A stretch of DNA of 64,000 nt, taken from assembly GCA_035623255.1 (NCBI GenBank), contig DASPTU010000010.1, positions 1-64,000 on the forward strand. The letters are read 5' to 3'. Of this stretch, positions 52,917 through 61,028 are shown one piece after another. This stretch comes from JAFAGX01 sp035623255 (GTDB lineage: Bacteria; Acidobacteriota; Terriglobia; Terriglobales; Acidobacteriaceae). Numbering within the stretch: position 1 is the first letter of the stretch; each line of letters opens with the position of its first letter. The notes beneath the pieces were generated by a model. The model did not search any database. It worked only from the letters and a program-made list of their open reading frames with translations, and was not told the DNA's origin. A program made the translations under genes and the position numbers.

Positions 52917-53831
52917 GTGAAACGAGTCATATTAGTACTGCTGGTGGCTCTGGTCGCGGTGGGGATCGCCACTGCCCAGGTCACCTCGCCAACGAAAGAC
53001 GTTCTTGGCGCGCACAACGTCTATGGCCGTGGTTGTGTGGCCTGTCACGCACCACACAGCGGTGCTGCTGGCAACGGTGGAAAGGCTACCGCCAACAGCG
53101 GCAACTTCGCACTCTGGGGCGAGGATCTGTCGCCTCTTTACGGCCAAACCCTCCACTTTGGCAACGGTGGAACTTATTCCGTAACGCTGCCCAACTACGC
53201 AACCGGTGGCTATCCGGCGTCTCCGGATGATGGCTATTTCGGCATCATCACCTGCCTGAGCTGCCATGATGGCAACCTGGCGAAGGTCGCAATGATGAAG
53301 GGAACGACTGTAGAAACAGTCACCATCGCCGGCGCAGCCTTCAATCCTCCAACCCTGCTCGGAAACGACGGCACGACGCCTGGCAATTACCAGAACGACC
53401 ACCCAGTGGGACCGTCAGCGACCATCGGCTGCGGTGGACCGTACAACTGGGATTGCACGATCGGCCTCGACGGCTCAATCATCTTCAGCGGCCCGAACTC
53501 CACGCAATTCAAAGCTGACTACTATGACGTAACCTCGGGCAGTGGGCCACTGGCCAACATAGTGAAAGTGCCGGGATCAACTCCTGGCTTTGCTGGCTCG
53601 GTAACGAGCAATTCGTGGGTCAAGTGCACCACCTGCCACGATCAGCACGACATGCTCTATTTCAATACTGCTGCTGGTGGACCGGCTGTGATCAAACCGA
53701 CGCACTTTTTTGTGCGCGGCTGGTACGATCCCGGCAATTCCGCCACGAGCAACAGTGCAGCGCAGTTCTGCCGCGGCTGTCATGGTGGCGAATCCAACGA
53801 AGCGCACGGCCAGGTCGTGCCGACAACGTAG
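52917..53831 (+). CDS. Secreted four-heme cytochrome c
   Basis: 304 residues from the GTG at 52917, preceded by a strong AGGAGGT; codons upstream of it are not supported. Signal peptide (VILVLLVALVAVGIATAQ). Four CXXCH motifs: CVACHAPHSG near the N-terminus, CLSCHDGN, CTTCHDQHD and CRGCHGG at the end, spaced by Gly/Asn/Thr-rich stretches. The start of the mature protein (KDVLGAHNVYGRGCVACHAPHSG) resembles that of the 11-heme cytochrome downstream (GSHDLSP...GSCLYCHAPHSG). A strong terminator follows. Confidence 0.9.
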   Translation: MKRVILVLLVALVAVGIATAQVTSPTKDVLGAHNVYGRGCVACHAPHSGAAGNGGKATANSGNFALWGEDLSPLYGQTLHFGNGGTYSVTLPNYATGGYPASPDDGYFGIITCLSCHDGNLAKVAMMKGTTVETVTIAGAAFNPPTLLGNDGTTPGNYQNDHPVGPSATIGCGGPYNWDCTIGLDGSIIFSGPNSTQFKADYYDVTSGSGPLANIVKVPGSTPGFAGSVTSNSWVKCTTCHDQHDMLYFNTAAGGPAVIKPTHFFVRGWYDPGNSATSNSAAQFCRGCHGGESNEAHGQVVPTT

Positions 53832-53837
53832 TTCTTT

Positions 53838-53865
53838 AGGGGAGGACGGATGTCCTCCCCTTTTT
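53838..53865 (+). terminator. Strong rho-independent terminator after the four-heme cytochrome
   Basis: Ten-base perfect arms AGGGGAGGAC and GTCCTCCCCT around loop GGAT, running into TTTT. It sits 7 nt after the stop codon and separates the cytochrome from the PPIase-barrel genes, probably giving the upstream genes higher transcript levels. Confidence 0.85.
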
Positions 53866-53916
53866 AGAAACACGCTCTCATCCGTCGCCGGGGTGGGACG
53901 GAGGACAAGAGGAATT

Positions 53917-54966
53917 ATGAAGCGCAAGATCCCCATAGTCGTTTTCATCTTGGCCGCGACGCTGGCGGTATGCGGCCAGCAGTTGGCCGCGACACTGCCG
54001 GCACACGGCCAAGAGTTGGCCGCACTGCCATCACACATTACCCCGCCGAGGCCGGTAGCACGGGTCAATGGCGCGGTACTGACGGACCGGGATTTGCTGT
54101 TCGAGATGTATGCCATCTTCCCCTACGCCAAGCAGCACAACGGATTCCCCAAAGCCATGGAAGCGGACATCCGCCGCGGCGCCATGAGGATGATTGAATT
54201 CGAGGAGCTGGTCTATCAGGAAGCCCAGAGGCGAAACATAACGGTTGCGCCGGAGCGCCTGGCCAAAGCGGAGAGACAGTTCCGCCAGCAATTCGAAACT
54301 GAACAACAGTACCGCGAATTTTTGCAGGTCGAGGATCAGGGCTCCCGTCAGATCCTGCGCACGAAGATCAGGCGCTCGCTGTTGATTGAGGACCTGCTGA
54401 AGTCGGAGATTACCGACAAGTCCCATGTGACGATAGCCGAGGCCAGGGCCTTCTACGGCAAATATCCGGAGCGTTTCAAGGCGCCCGAGACTTATGCGCT
54501 ACAAACGATCACTATTATGCCGCCAATTCGGCCAAGCCGGCAGAACCCCAACCCGCCACCGCCTACTGCGGATCAATTGAAGCAGATGAAAGCACGCGCC
54601 GAGGACGCGTTGCGGCAGGTGCAGGCCACCAAAGACTATGAAGAATTCGGCCTGCTGGCGGAGAAGATTTCCGAAGATGACTACCGCGTAATGATGGGAG
54701 ATCACAAGACCAAGACGGTAGCGGAGTTGCCGCCGGAGATCGTAAAAGCAGCCTCTACCTTGCAGTCCGGGCAAATCAGCGGGCTGATCCTGACGGAGAA
54801 CGCCTACACCATCATCCGGCTCAACCAGCACGATCCGGCGCGCATGCAGAAATTTGATGAGGTTTCGAAAACATTGCAGGCACAAATACAGGTCATGAAA
54901 AAGGAGATGCTGCAAAAAGAGTTGGACTCCAGACTTAGGAAAAAAGCGAAGGTGGAAGAGCTTTAG
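53917..54966 (+). CDS. SurA-like periplasmic peptidyl-prolyl isomerase/chaperone
   Basis: 349 residues from the ATG at 53917 (RBS AAGAGGA); the frame is open further upstream through the terminator but without support. Signal peptide, then a SurA N-terminal-like helical domain (ARVNGAVLTDRDLLFEMYAIFP, MIEFEELVYQEAQRRNITV) and a parvulin-like region (about 195-310, ALRQVQATKDYEEFGLLAEKISED, LPPEIVKAASTLQSGQISGLILTENAYTIIRL). It lies 2 nt ahead of an outer-membrane barrel gene, so it may be a dedicated folding factor for it. Its signal region has an in-frame tandem duplication. Confidence 0.85.
   Translation: MKRKIPIVVFILAATLAVCGQQLAATLPAHGQELAALPSHITPPRPVARVNGAVLTDRDLLFEMYAIFPYAKQHNGFPKAMEADIRRGAMRMIEFEELVYQEAQRRNITVAPERLAKAERQFRQQFETEQQYREFLQVEDQGSRQILRTKIRRSLLIEDLLKSEITDKSHVTIAEARAFYGKYPERFKAPETYALQTITIMPPIRPSRQNPNPPPPTADQLKQMKARAEDALRQVQATKDYEEFGLLAEKISEDDYRVMMGDHKTKTVAELPPEIVKAASTLQSGQISGLILTENAYTIIRLNQHDPARMQKFDEVSKTLQAQIQVMKKEMLQKELDSRLRKKAKVEEL
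53974..54036 (+). repeat. In-frame tandem duplication in the PPIase N-terminus
   Basis: Units at 53974-54006 (33 nt) and 54007-54036 (30 nt), both starting GGCCA and ending CAC, encode GQQLAATLPAH and GQELAALPSH. A third, weaker copy (LAATLA) lies just before. Confidence 0.7.
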
Positions 54967-54968
54967 GC

Positions 54969-56840
54969 GTGAATATGGAGCACAGATTTCATATTTGGAT
55001 GGTTGGCGTGGTAGCGGCGGGACTTTGGTTCTTCGCCCCTGGCCTGCTATGCCAGGTGTCGGTAGGCAACAACGTCCTGCTCAACCTTGATGGCACGATT
55101 GCCACCTCTTACGCAGGAGGCTATGAAAATGTCGGTGCTTCTACCCACGGCTTTGGCATTGGCGGACTCGGAAATTTAAACGGCTCGTACTACAGTCCGC
55201 AATTTCTATCATTCACTGTATCGCCATTTCTCAACCAATCCCGCGACAGCTCCAGTTACAGCGCGATCATGGACAGCTCGGGGGTGAACGCGGTTGCAGA
55301 CATTTTTTCGGGCAGCAAATTTCCGGGATATGTCAGTTATTCGGATACGTACAACAGCCAGTCAAACTACCAGCTTCCGGGGTTAGCGAATTTCAAGACT
55401 AACGGAGATACTCAGACGTTTGGAGTCGGTTGGTCCGCTAATCTCCCGAATCCCTCCGTTACCATGGGATTTGAGCAAAGTAACAGCGACAGCTCGCTTT
55501 ACGGAAGCCCTACTGATACTAAAAGTCATTTTCAATCGCTTTTTACGAGTGCAAATTACAGGCTGGATGGATTCCAACTGAGCGGCGGTATCCACCATGC
55601 GAACGAAAACGCGCAAATCCCGGAGATTGAAGCGGGGCAGCTCATCGAATCCGCCAACTCTGATACAACCACATTTAACGCCGGTGTGTCACGGGCGCTC
55701 CCTCTACGGGGAAGCACCTGGACCAGTTTCACCCGAGAGGACTCGGAGTACGATTCCTTTGGAATTAAAAGTTCGGAGACGGCGGACATCGTTAGCGGAG
55801 GGCTGAATCTGAAGCCGACGGACAAATGGAGTACGCAATTGAGTGGCAATTACAATGACAATCTTGCCGGCTCGCTCTACCAGGCCGTAAACACCAACGG
55901 CGTGCTCGCTCCGGTCTCAATCCCTGCAGGGACATCCCATTCCTGGCAAGTGGCTGGACAGGCGCAGTACGAACCCTTTTTCGGCCTGTACGTGGGAGGA
56001 GGCGTCTCGCACGAGCAGCAACTGTTTCTGGGAAACTCTTATACTTCAACCTCCGAATTCGGCTTTGCGGGCTATGGGCATGACCTGCTGGGAGGAAGAT
56101 TCAATAGCAGTGCCACTGTGACGCGGAGTGAGTTCTCCAGCACAAGCCAGTCTATGTTGGGTTTTATCAGCCTAGCCACCTATATTCGCAGCGTGGGCAG
56201 GTGGAACGTGGGCGGTTCGTTCGGCTATTCGGAGAACGTGCAGACCATCCTTCTCGCCTATACGAGTTCGGGCTATAGCTATTCGGTTTCTGCAACCCGT
56301 CCACTTCCTCGCAGACTCATCTGGACGGGATCGGCGAGCGGATCCAGCACTCTCATCACCCAGCAGAGTACCCCTTCCAACCAGACGCGAAGTTATACGA
56401 CTGGACTTGCGTCCCGCTGGTTAGGTGTGAGTGGAGGGTATTCCAAAACCAACGGCACCGGCCTTTTGACGACTACGGGCATCGTCGTACCTCCACCAGG
56501 AGTTCCGCCGCAATTGCTGCCGACGGAAGTTTCTTTCGGAGGCAGTTCATACTCGGTCGGGGTGGGAAGTACGCCAGCGCGGGGATTCACGCTCAATGGC
56601 TCGTTCGTGAAAGCCGAGTATAATACCGTGAACGAAATAAGTAACGGCGCGGCAAGTGGGGTGGTCTTCTCGCATAACAAGACCGAGCAAGCCAATATCT
56701 ACTTACTATATAAGTTCCGCAAGGTAGACTTCGTCGCGGGTTATAGCAGGATACTGCAAGGATTCAGCGCGAGCGGCGTGCCTGGAACTGGGGTAACTAG
56801 CTACTACGCCGCAATTTCCCGATGGTTTAGATTCTTCTGA
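54969..56840 (+). CDS. Large outer-membrane beta-barrel protein (putative porin of a cytochrome conduit)
   Basis: 623 residues, GTG start 2 nt after the PPIase stop with GGAAGAG upstream (ATG 54975 is an alternative). Signal peptide ends near LLCQ. The mature protein is a chain of alternating-hydrophobic strands with Gly/Ser/Asn/Tyr-rich turns (YYSPQFLSFTVSPFL, FQLSGGIHHANE, RWNVGGSFGYSENV) and ends in YYAAISRWFRFF, a terminal Phe as expected for BAM-inserted barrels. Size suggests more than 20 strands, like MtrB/PioB-type porins, but no N-terminal CXXC motif of MtrB is seen. Family not assigned. Placed between PPIase and NHL/cytochrome genes. Confidence 0.75.
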   Translation: MNMEHRFHIWMVGVVAAGLWFFAPGLLCQVSVGNNVLLNLDGTIATSYAGGYENVGASTHGFGIGGLGNLNGSYYSPQFLSFTVSPFLNQSRDSSSYSAIMDSSGVNAVADIFSGSKFPGYVSYSDTYNSQSNYQLPGLANFKTNGDTQTFGVGWSANLPNPSVTMGFEQSNSDSSLYGSPTDTKSHFQSLFTSANYRLDGFQLSGGIHHANENAQIPEIEAGQLIESANSDTTTFNAGVSRALPLRGSTWTSFTREDSEYDSFGIKSSETADIVSGGLNLKPTDKWSTQLSGNYNDNLAGSLYQAVNTNGVLAPVSIPAGTSHSWQVAGQAQYEPFFGLYVGGGVSHEQQLFLGNSYTSTSEFGFAGYGHDLLGGRFNSSATVTRSEFSSTSQSMLGFISLATYIRSVGRWNVGGSFGYSENVQTILLAYTSSGYSYSVSATRPLPRRLIWTGSASGSSTLITQQSTPSNQTRSYTTGLASRWLGVSGGYSKTNGTGLLTTTGIVVPPPGVPPQLLPTEVSFGGSSYSVGVGSTPARGFTLNGSFVKAEYNTVNEISNGAASGVVFSHNKTEQANIYLLYKFRKVDFVAGYSRILQGFSASGVPGTGVTSYYAAISRWFRFF

Positions 56841-56848
56841 GGCCAGCA

Positions 56849-57934
56849 ATGCGGAACAACACGAAATGGGTCCCCGGTCTGCTGGCCACCGGGTTGCTTC
56901 TCCAGCCCCTGCTCTTCTTTTCTCCTGCATATGCAAAGGCGACCAAGAAGGACGCAGTAAGTGTGCCGGTGCTGCTGTTGGAGGGCGGGCGGAAGCTCGT
57001 CTATGAGCGCAGCTTCAGCACTGAGCGGGAGGTCAGGCTCAAGCGTGGCTTCTGGAAGACGGTCCTGGATGTCGTGGCGGGCGAGCCGGATTTTCATGTC
57101 ATGGTACGGCCCTTCAGTGTGGTGACGGATTCGCACCAGCGCATAATCGTCAGCGATCCGGGGGCTGGCGGCGTGCACATCTTCGACTTCAACGACCAGA
57201 AGTACAAGTTCATCACGCGAAAAGACAAGAGCAAGGAGGCCATGACGTCACCGCAGTGTGTGACGGTGGACGCGCAGGACAATATTTATGTGACCGATTC
57301 GGAGTTGGGCAAGATATTCGTGTTCGATCCCAGCGGAAAATTTGAGCGCGTTATTGGCAGTCTGAAAGGTGGGGAAGGATATTTTAAACGGCCAACGGGA
57401 ATTGCGCTCGACTCCCAGGCCCAGCGGATCTACGTCACAGACACCTTGCGCAATTCGATTTTTGTGCTCGATATACAGGGAAGCGTGCTGCAGAAGATCG
57501 GTAAAACCGGCACAGGCGACGGAGAGTTTAATTATCCCACCGAGCTGCGGCTGGACGGCGACGATTTGATTGTCGTGGACGCAATGAACTTCCGTGTCCA
57601 GGTGCTGGACCGCTCCGGAAATTTCAAATACGCGATCGGGCAGATCGGAGAGGGCCTGGGCCAGATGTTTCGCCCAAAGGGAATCGGGCTCGATTCCGAG
57701 GGGCACCTCTACATGGTTGAGACGATCAGCGGCCTTGTCCAGGTTTTTGACCGCCAAGGACAGCTTCTCTATTACTTCGGAGGCAAGGGCACGGAACTGG
57801 GACAATTTCAGCTCGCCGCCGGTTTATTTATCGATCGCAATGATCGCGTGTATGTGGTCGATTCCTACAATCGTCGGGTTCAGGTTTTCCATTACTTCGG
57901 ACTGGGTAAACAAGCCGGAGGGGGCGCGCATTGA
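56849..57934 (+). CDS. Secreted NHL-repeat six-bladed beta-propeller protein
   Basis: 361 residues, ATG 8 nt after the barrel stop. Signal peptide (VPGLLATGLLLQPLLFFSPAYA). A preamble (LVYERSFSTEREVRLK, VVAGEPD) is followed by six NHL blades (PFSVVTDSHQRIIVSD, PQCVTVDAQDNIYVTD, PTGIALDSQAQRIYVTDTLRNSIFV, PTELRLDGDDLIVVDAMNFRVQVLD, PKGIGLDSEGHLYMVE, AAGLFIDRNDRVYVVDSYNRRVQVFHYF). Paralogous to the NHL proteins at 51.5 and 63.5 kb. Its stop overlaps the 11-heme cytochrome start (TTGA), a sign that the two are made together. Confidence 0.88.
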   Translation: MRNNTKWVPGLLATGLLLQPLLFFSPAYAKATKKDAVSVPVLLLEGGRKLVYERSFSTEREVRLKRGFWKTVLDVVAGEPDFHVMVRPFSVVTDSHQRIIVSDPGAGGVHIFDFNDQKYKFITRKDKSKEAMTSPQCVTVDAQDNIYVTDSELGKIFVFDPSGKFERVIGSLKGGEGYFKRPTGIALDSQAQRIYVTDTLRNSIFVLDIQGSVLQKIGKTGTGDGEFNYPTELRLDGDDLIVVDAMNFRVQVLDRSGNFKYAIGQIGEGLGQMFRPKGIGLDSEGHLYMVETISGLVQVFDRQGQLLYYFGGKGTELGQFQLAAGLFIDRNDRVYVVDSYNRRVQVFHYFGLGKQAGGGAH

Positions 57935-60114
57935 GGGCCAAACCCTTAATAGGCGTAATAATAATGTTGCTTGCCGGCAGTATGCTGGCCCAGGACGTCA
58001 TCGGCTCACATGACCTGTCACCCGCGGGGACGTCCCCGATTAAGGGCGGCCTGTCAGGTTCCTGCCTCTATTGCCACGCTCCGCACTCCGGCTGGAACGG
58101 GAAGGCCGGAATTACTCAGACTCCGCTCTGGAACACGCAGCTTTCAAGTGTGCCCTCCTACACGGTGTACAGCAGTACGACGATGGTCAATAAGAACAAC
58201 CCGTCTCCGCCTCTGGGGACGGACAGCACTCTCTGTCTCAGTTGCCACGACGGGACGGTGGCTGGCTCGCCGGGAGCGACCGTTGCTTATGGCCGAATTC
58301 CGACGAGTGGCGCGATGAACGCATCGGACGTCTTTGGAACAAGCCTTTCAACCATACATCCATTCAGTTTTTATCTTCCGCTACAACCAGCGGCTGATCT
58401 TGTTCCTTCATTGACTGCTAATCCACCCTCTACCGCCGACCAGACTGGGGCGGTTCGGCTCGTCAACGGCAATGTCGAATGCACCAGTTGTCACAATCCA
58501 CACGTGCAGAACATCGACCCGAACAACAGCAATTTTCTGGCAATAAATAATACAAATAGTGCCCTCTGTCTCGCTTGTCATAACACTCAGACTCCTCCCG
58601 GTTCGGGGATGGGCCTCACAAACGTGGCAGAAGCAAGCCATGCCACACTTGCTACGCCTGCCTCTCCCGAAATGAAGACAAGCCATGTGAACCACCTGAA
58701 GCTGCTCAGTCTTGGTGCAGCTCCCGGACAGTCCGCAAATGCCTTCCGCCAGTCGTTCCTGGATGCGGGGTACGGTACAGTGGAAGCGAAGGCAGCAGGA
58801 GCGCCACCTTCCGTCAGCCCGAGGACAAATAAGGTAAACCCGCTTGCAGGATGGTCCACGAGCATTCATGCCACCGCAGCCAATAAGGTGGCACGACAAG
58901 CGTCTTTAGAAAACTCTGTTGTGTCAGGCAATATGAAACAAATGTCCCTGGGCCCTTACGGCACAGTCGCAAGAAATGGCTGTTCATCCTGCCACGTGCC
59001 GCATAACGCCCAAGGGGGAAACGTGCTGCTTATAGAGCCGGGAGACGTCGCGTGCCTGAGCTGCCACAGTGGCACATCAACTGTATCTCCCCCTGCCCCG
59101 AATATTTATACCGAGACGACTTTGCCGAAAATCGCACACTCCATCACGGCAGCCGAAGGGCATAATGCGCACTCTACCAGTGAAAGCGACGTGCTTAATC
59201 ACAACCGTCACGCTACCTGCGTCGACTGCCACAACCCGCATTCTTCCCAGCAGGTGGTCGCCTTCACCGCGGCACCACCTTTACGACCATCTCAGGGCCG
59301 TGTGATTGGGGTTAGTGCAACTGACGGCGTGACCGTACTCAACCCCGCAGTCAACCAATATGAAAATTGTTTGCGCTGCCATGGAAACAGCACAGGTAAG
59401 CAAGCGAAGACCAATTTTGGTTACTTACCAGTTCGGCTGGCTTCAGGTGGCGATCCTCTGAATCTTATCCGGCAATTGGGTACAACTGCGATCTCGCGTC
59501 ATCCGGTAATGCACGATCGTACTAGTCCATTTCCGCAGCCTAGCCTCCTTCCTAATATGCTGAACTTAGATGGCCGGACGCAGGGACGCACGATGGGAAC
59601 TCGCATTCTGTGCACGGATTGCCACAACAGTGACGATAATCGTGAGTTCGGCGGAAAGGGACCGAATGGGCCGCACGGCTCCACGTTTGCGCACATCTTG
59701 GAGCGTCGGTACGAGTTCAATCAAGCCCCTTTTCCCGGCGCTCCCATTACAAACCCTTTCCCTAGCCCGAGTTTGAGTGCCGAGGGCGGCCCAAGCGGCG
59801 GTCCCTATGCTTTGTGTGCTAAATGCCACGATCTTTCGCAAATCCTGAATAACAGCAGTTTCAGCGAACACGCACGTCATGTGAAACAGGACGGTTTTTC
59901 CTGCTCGGTGTGCCACACCGCGCACGGCATGGGAGGTCAGATGGCGACCGTTTCAGGAGAGCGGATGGTGAACTTCGACATCAATGTAGTCGCGCCAAAT
60001 GGAACGACCCCAATCTCATATCAAAAAGCTACGAATTCGTGCAGTCTAACCTGTCATGGCCATCCCCACAAATTGGTTGGAGCTTCTACTGCCGGGCGGA
60101 TCCGAACCAAATGA
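57931..60114 (+). CDS. Secreted multiheme cytochrome c (11 CXXCH plus one CX3CH)
   Basis: 727 residues, started at the TTG overlapping the preceding stop; this gives a proper signal peptide (PLIGVIIMLLAGSMLAQD). Eleven CXXCH motifs (CLYCH, CLSCH, CTSCH, CLACH, CSSCH, CLSCH, CVDCH, CLRCH, CTDCH, CAKCH, CSVCH) and a final CSLTCHGHPH, a CX3CH variant. Motifs are widely spaced in Ser/Pro/Asn-rich sequence, unlike the dense 16-heme protein. No lipobox. Probably a periplasmic or surface-exposed electron carrier of the same conduit. The 240-nt gap downstream contains only a long-loop inverted repeat. Confidence 0.9.
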   Translation: MRAKPLIGVIIMLLAGSMLAQDVIGSHDLSPAGTSPIKGGLSGSCLYCHAPHSGWNGKAGITQTPLWNTQLSSVPSYTVYSSTTMVNKNNPSPPLGTDSTLCLSCHDGTVAGSPGATVAYGRIPTSGAMNASDVFGTSLSTIHPFSFYLPLQPAADLVPSLTANPPSTADQTGAVRLVNGNVECTSCHNPHVQNIDPNNSNFLAINNTNSALCLACHNTQTPPGSGMGLTNVAEASHATLATPASPEMKTSHVNHLKLLSLGAAPGQSANAFRQSFLDAGYGTVEAKAAGAPPSVSPRTNKVNPLAGWSTSIHATAANKVARQASLENSVVSGNMKQMSLGPYGTVARNGCSSCHVPHNAQGGNVLLIEPGDVACLSCHSGTSTVSPPAPNIYTETTLPKIAHSITAAEGHNAHSTSESDVLNHNRHATCVDCHNPHSSQQVVAFTAAPPLRPSQGRVIGVSATDGVTVLNPAVNQYENCLRCHGNSTGKQAKTNFGYLPVRLASGGDPLNLIRQLGTTAISRHPVMHDRTSPFPQPSLLPNMLNLDGRTQGRTMGTRILCTDCHNSDDNREFGGKGPNGPHGSTFAHILERRYEFNQAPFPGAPITNPFPSPSLSAEGGPSGGPYALCAKCHDLSQILNNSSFSEHARHVKQDGFSCSVCHTAHGMGGQMATVSGERMVNFDINVVAPNGTTPISYQKATNSCSLTCHGHPHKLVGASTAGRIRTK

Positions 60115-60288
60115 AAGCTAGTTCATCGCGCTAGAATTCAGAACCCAGGACGGGCGCGTTTCAATATGTGGACAATCGGAAGAAAGAAGAACGTGTCTTG
60201 GGTATCTGAGACTACACGGGTCTTGTAAGGTAAGGATGAGACGCTGGTTTAAGGTTTTCGGGCATCGAAGCAGCGGATAAGCGTTCGA

Positions 60289-60321
60289 TTGTGACAGAAG
60301 GATCGAATCTGACCGTCACAA
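60289..60321. repeat. Inverted repeat between convergent genes
   Basis: TTGTGAC (60289-60295) and GTCACAA (60315-60321) enclose 19 nt. A second stem, TTCGAT (60284-60289) with ATCGAA (60302-60307), interlocks with it. No U-tract, so its use as terminator is doubtful. Confidence 0.35.
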
Positions 60322-60355
60322 GAGACTTCCCCTGTCGAGGAGTGCCGGGCCAATA

Positions 60356-61024
60356 TTAACGGTTGGCCGCCGTTTCAGGTTTTAGGTTCGAGTGTTTCTT
60401 GGCTTCGGCTATCAGATCCAAGACTTTCTGTTTATTCTCGTAATTGGGGTTAGTTTCCAAGAGTTTCTGCCAGGCTGCAACCGCGCCATTGATATCCATT
60501 TTGCCTTGCCATTTCACTACGCCAAGGTTGAAAAGCGTGTTGGCCTTGGTGGGGTCGTAGGACAAAGCCTTGTTGAATTCAGAGATCGCCGCATCCGCAT
60601 CGCCGGTGTACCAGATCGCGGTGGCGAAGTCCGTCCGCACACCCACATTCGCCGGCTGTAGATCCAGTGCCCGTCGGTAATAATCAATCGCCGTTGGATA
60701 TTGCTGCGTGTCGTAATAGATGTTTCCAATTTTCGCCAATAGCTCGGCATTGCTTGGTTCGGATCTCAGTTGTTCGAGCAGAGGCGCCGCTTGTGTCTCC
60801 GCCATCATTTTCATCTGCTGTGGAGATGGCTGTTCGCCCGTGTTCACGTTCGACATGCCGGGCACGCTCGTTGCCGCTTGAACTCCAGGCGAAGCAACTG
60901 GAGATTGTGAACCGCGCAAGAACCAGCCTGCTGCAATGCCGACCAAAAGACAAATGACAATCAAGCTGTAGGCTTGGCTGTTTGTCCAAGTTGATGCGCT
61001 ACGCCCGTTCTTACTCTGAGACAT
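60356..61024 (-). CDS. Membrane-anchored TPR protein, NrfG/CcmH-like
   Basis: 222 residues from the ATG at 61024, supported by GGAGTAAGGA just upstream. One TM helix near the N-terminus (SLIVICLLVGIAAGWFLRG), then three to four TPRs (AELLAKIGNIYYDTQQYPTAIDYYRRALDLQP, ATAIWYTGDADAAISEFNKALSYDP, LFNLGVVKWQGKMDINGAVAAWQKLLETNP). This matches NrfG/CcmH-type TPR proteins that hold apocytochrome for heme attachment. It begins 5 nt after the stop of a close paralogue on the same strand. Confidence 0.85.
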   Translation of the reverse strand: MSQSKNGRSASTWTNSQAYSLIVICLLVGIAAGWFLRGSQSPVASPGVQAATSVPGMSNVNTGEQPSPQQMKMMAETQAAPLLEQLRSEPSNAELLAKIGNIYYDTQQYPTAIDYYRRALDLQPANVGVRTDFATAIWYTGDADAAISEFNKALSYDPTKANTLFNLGVVKWQGKMDINGAVAAWQKLLETNPNYENKQKVLDLIAEAKKHSNLKPETAANR

Positions 61025-61028
61025 TTCC

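Noticed and set aside
53710..53916. Extension of the PPIase frame upstream of ATG 53917
   Set aside because: It would run through the end of the tetraheme gene and its strong terminator; ATG 53917 has an RBS and a signal peptide.
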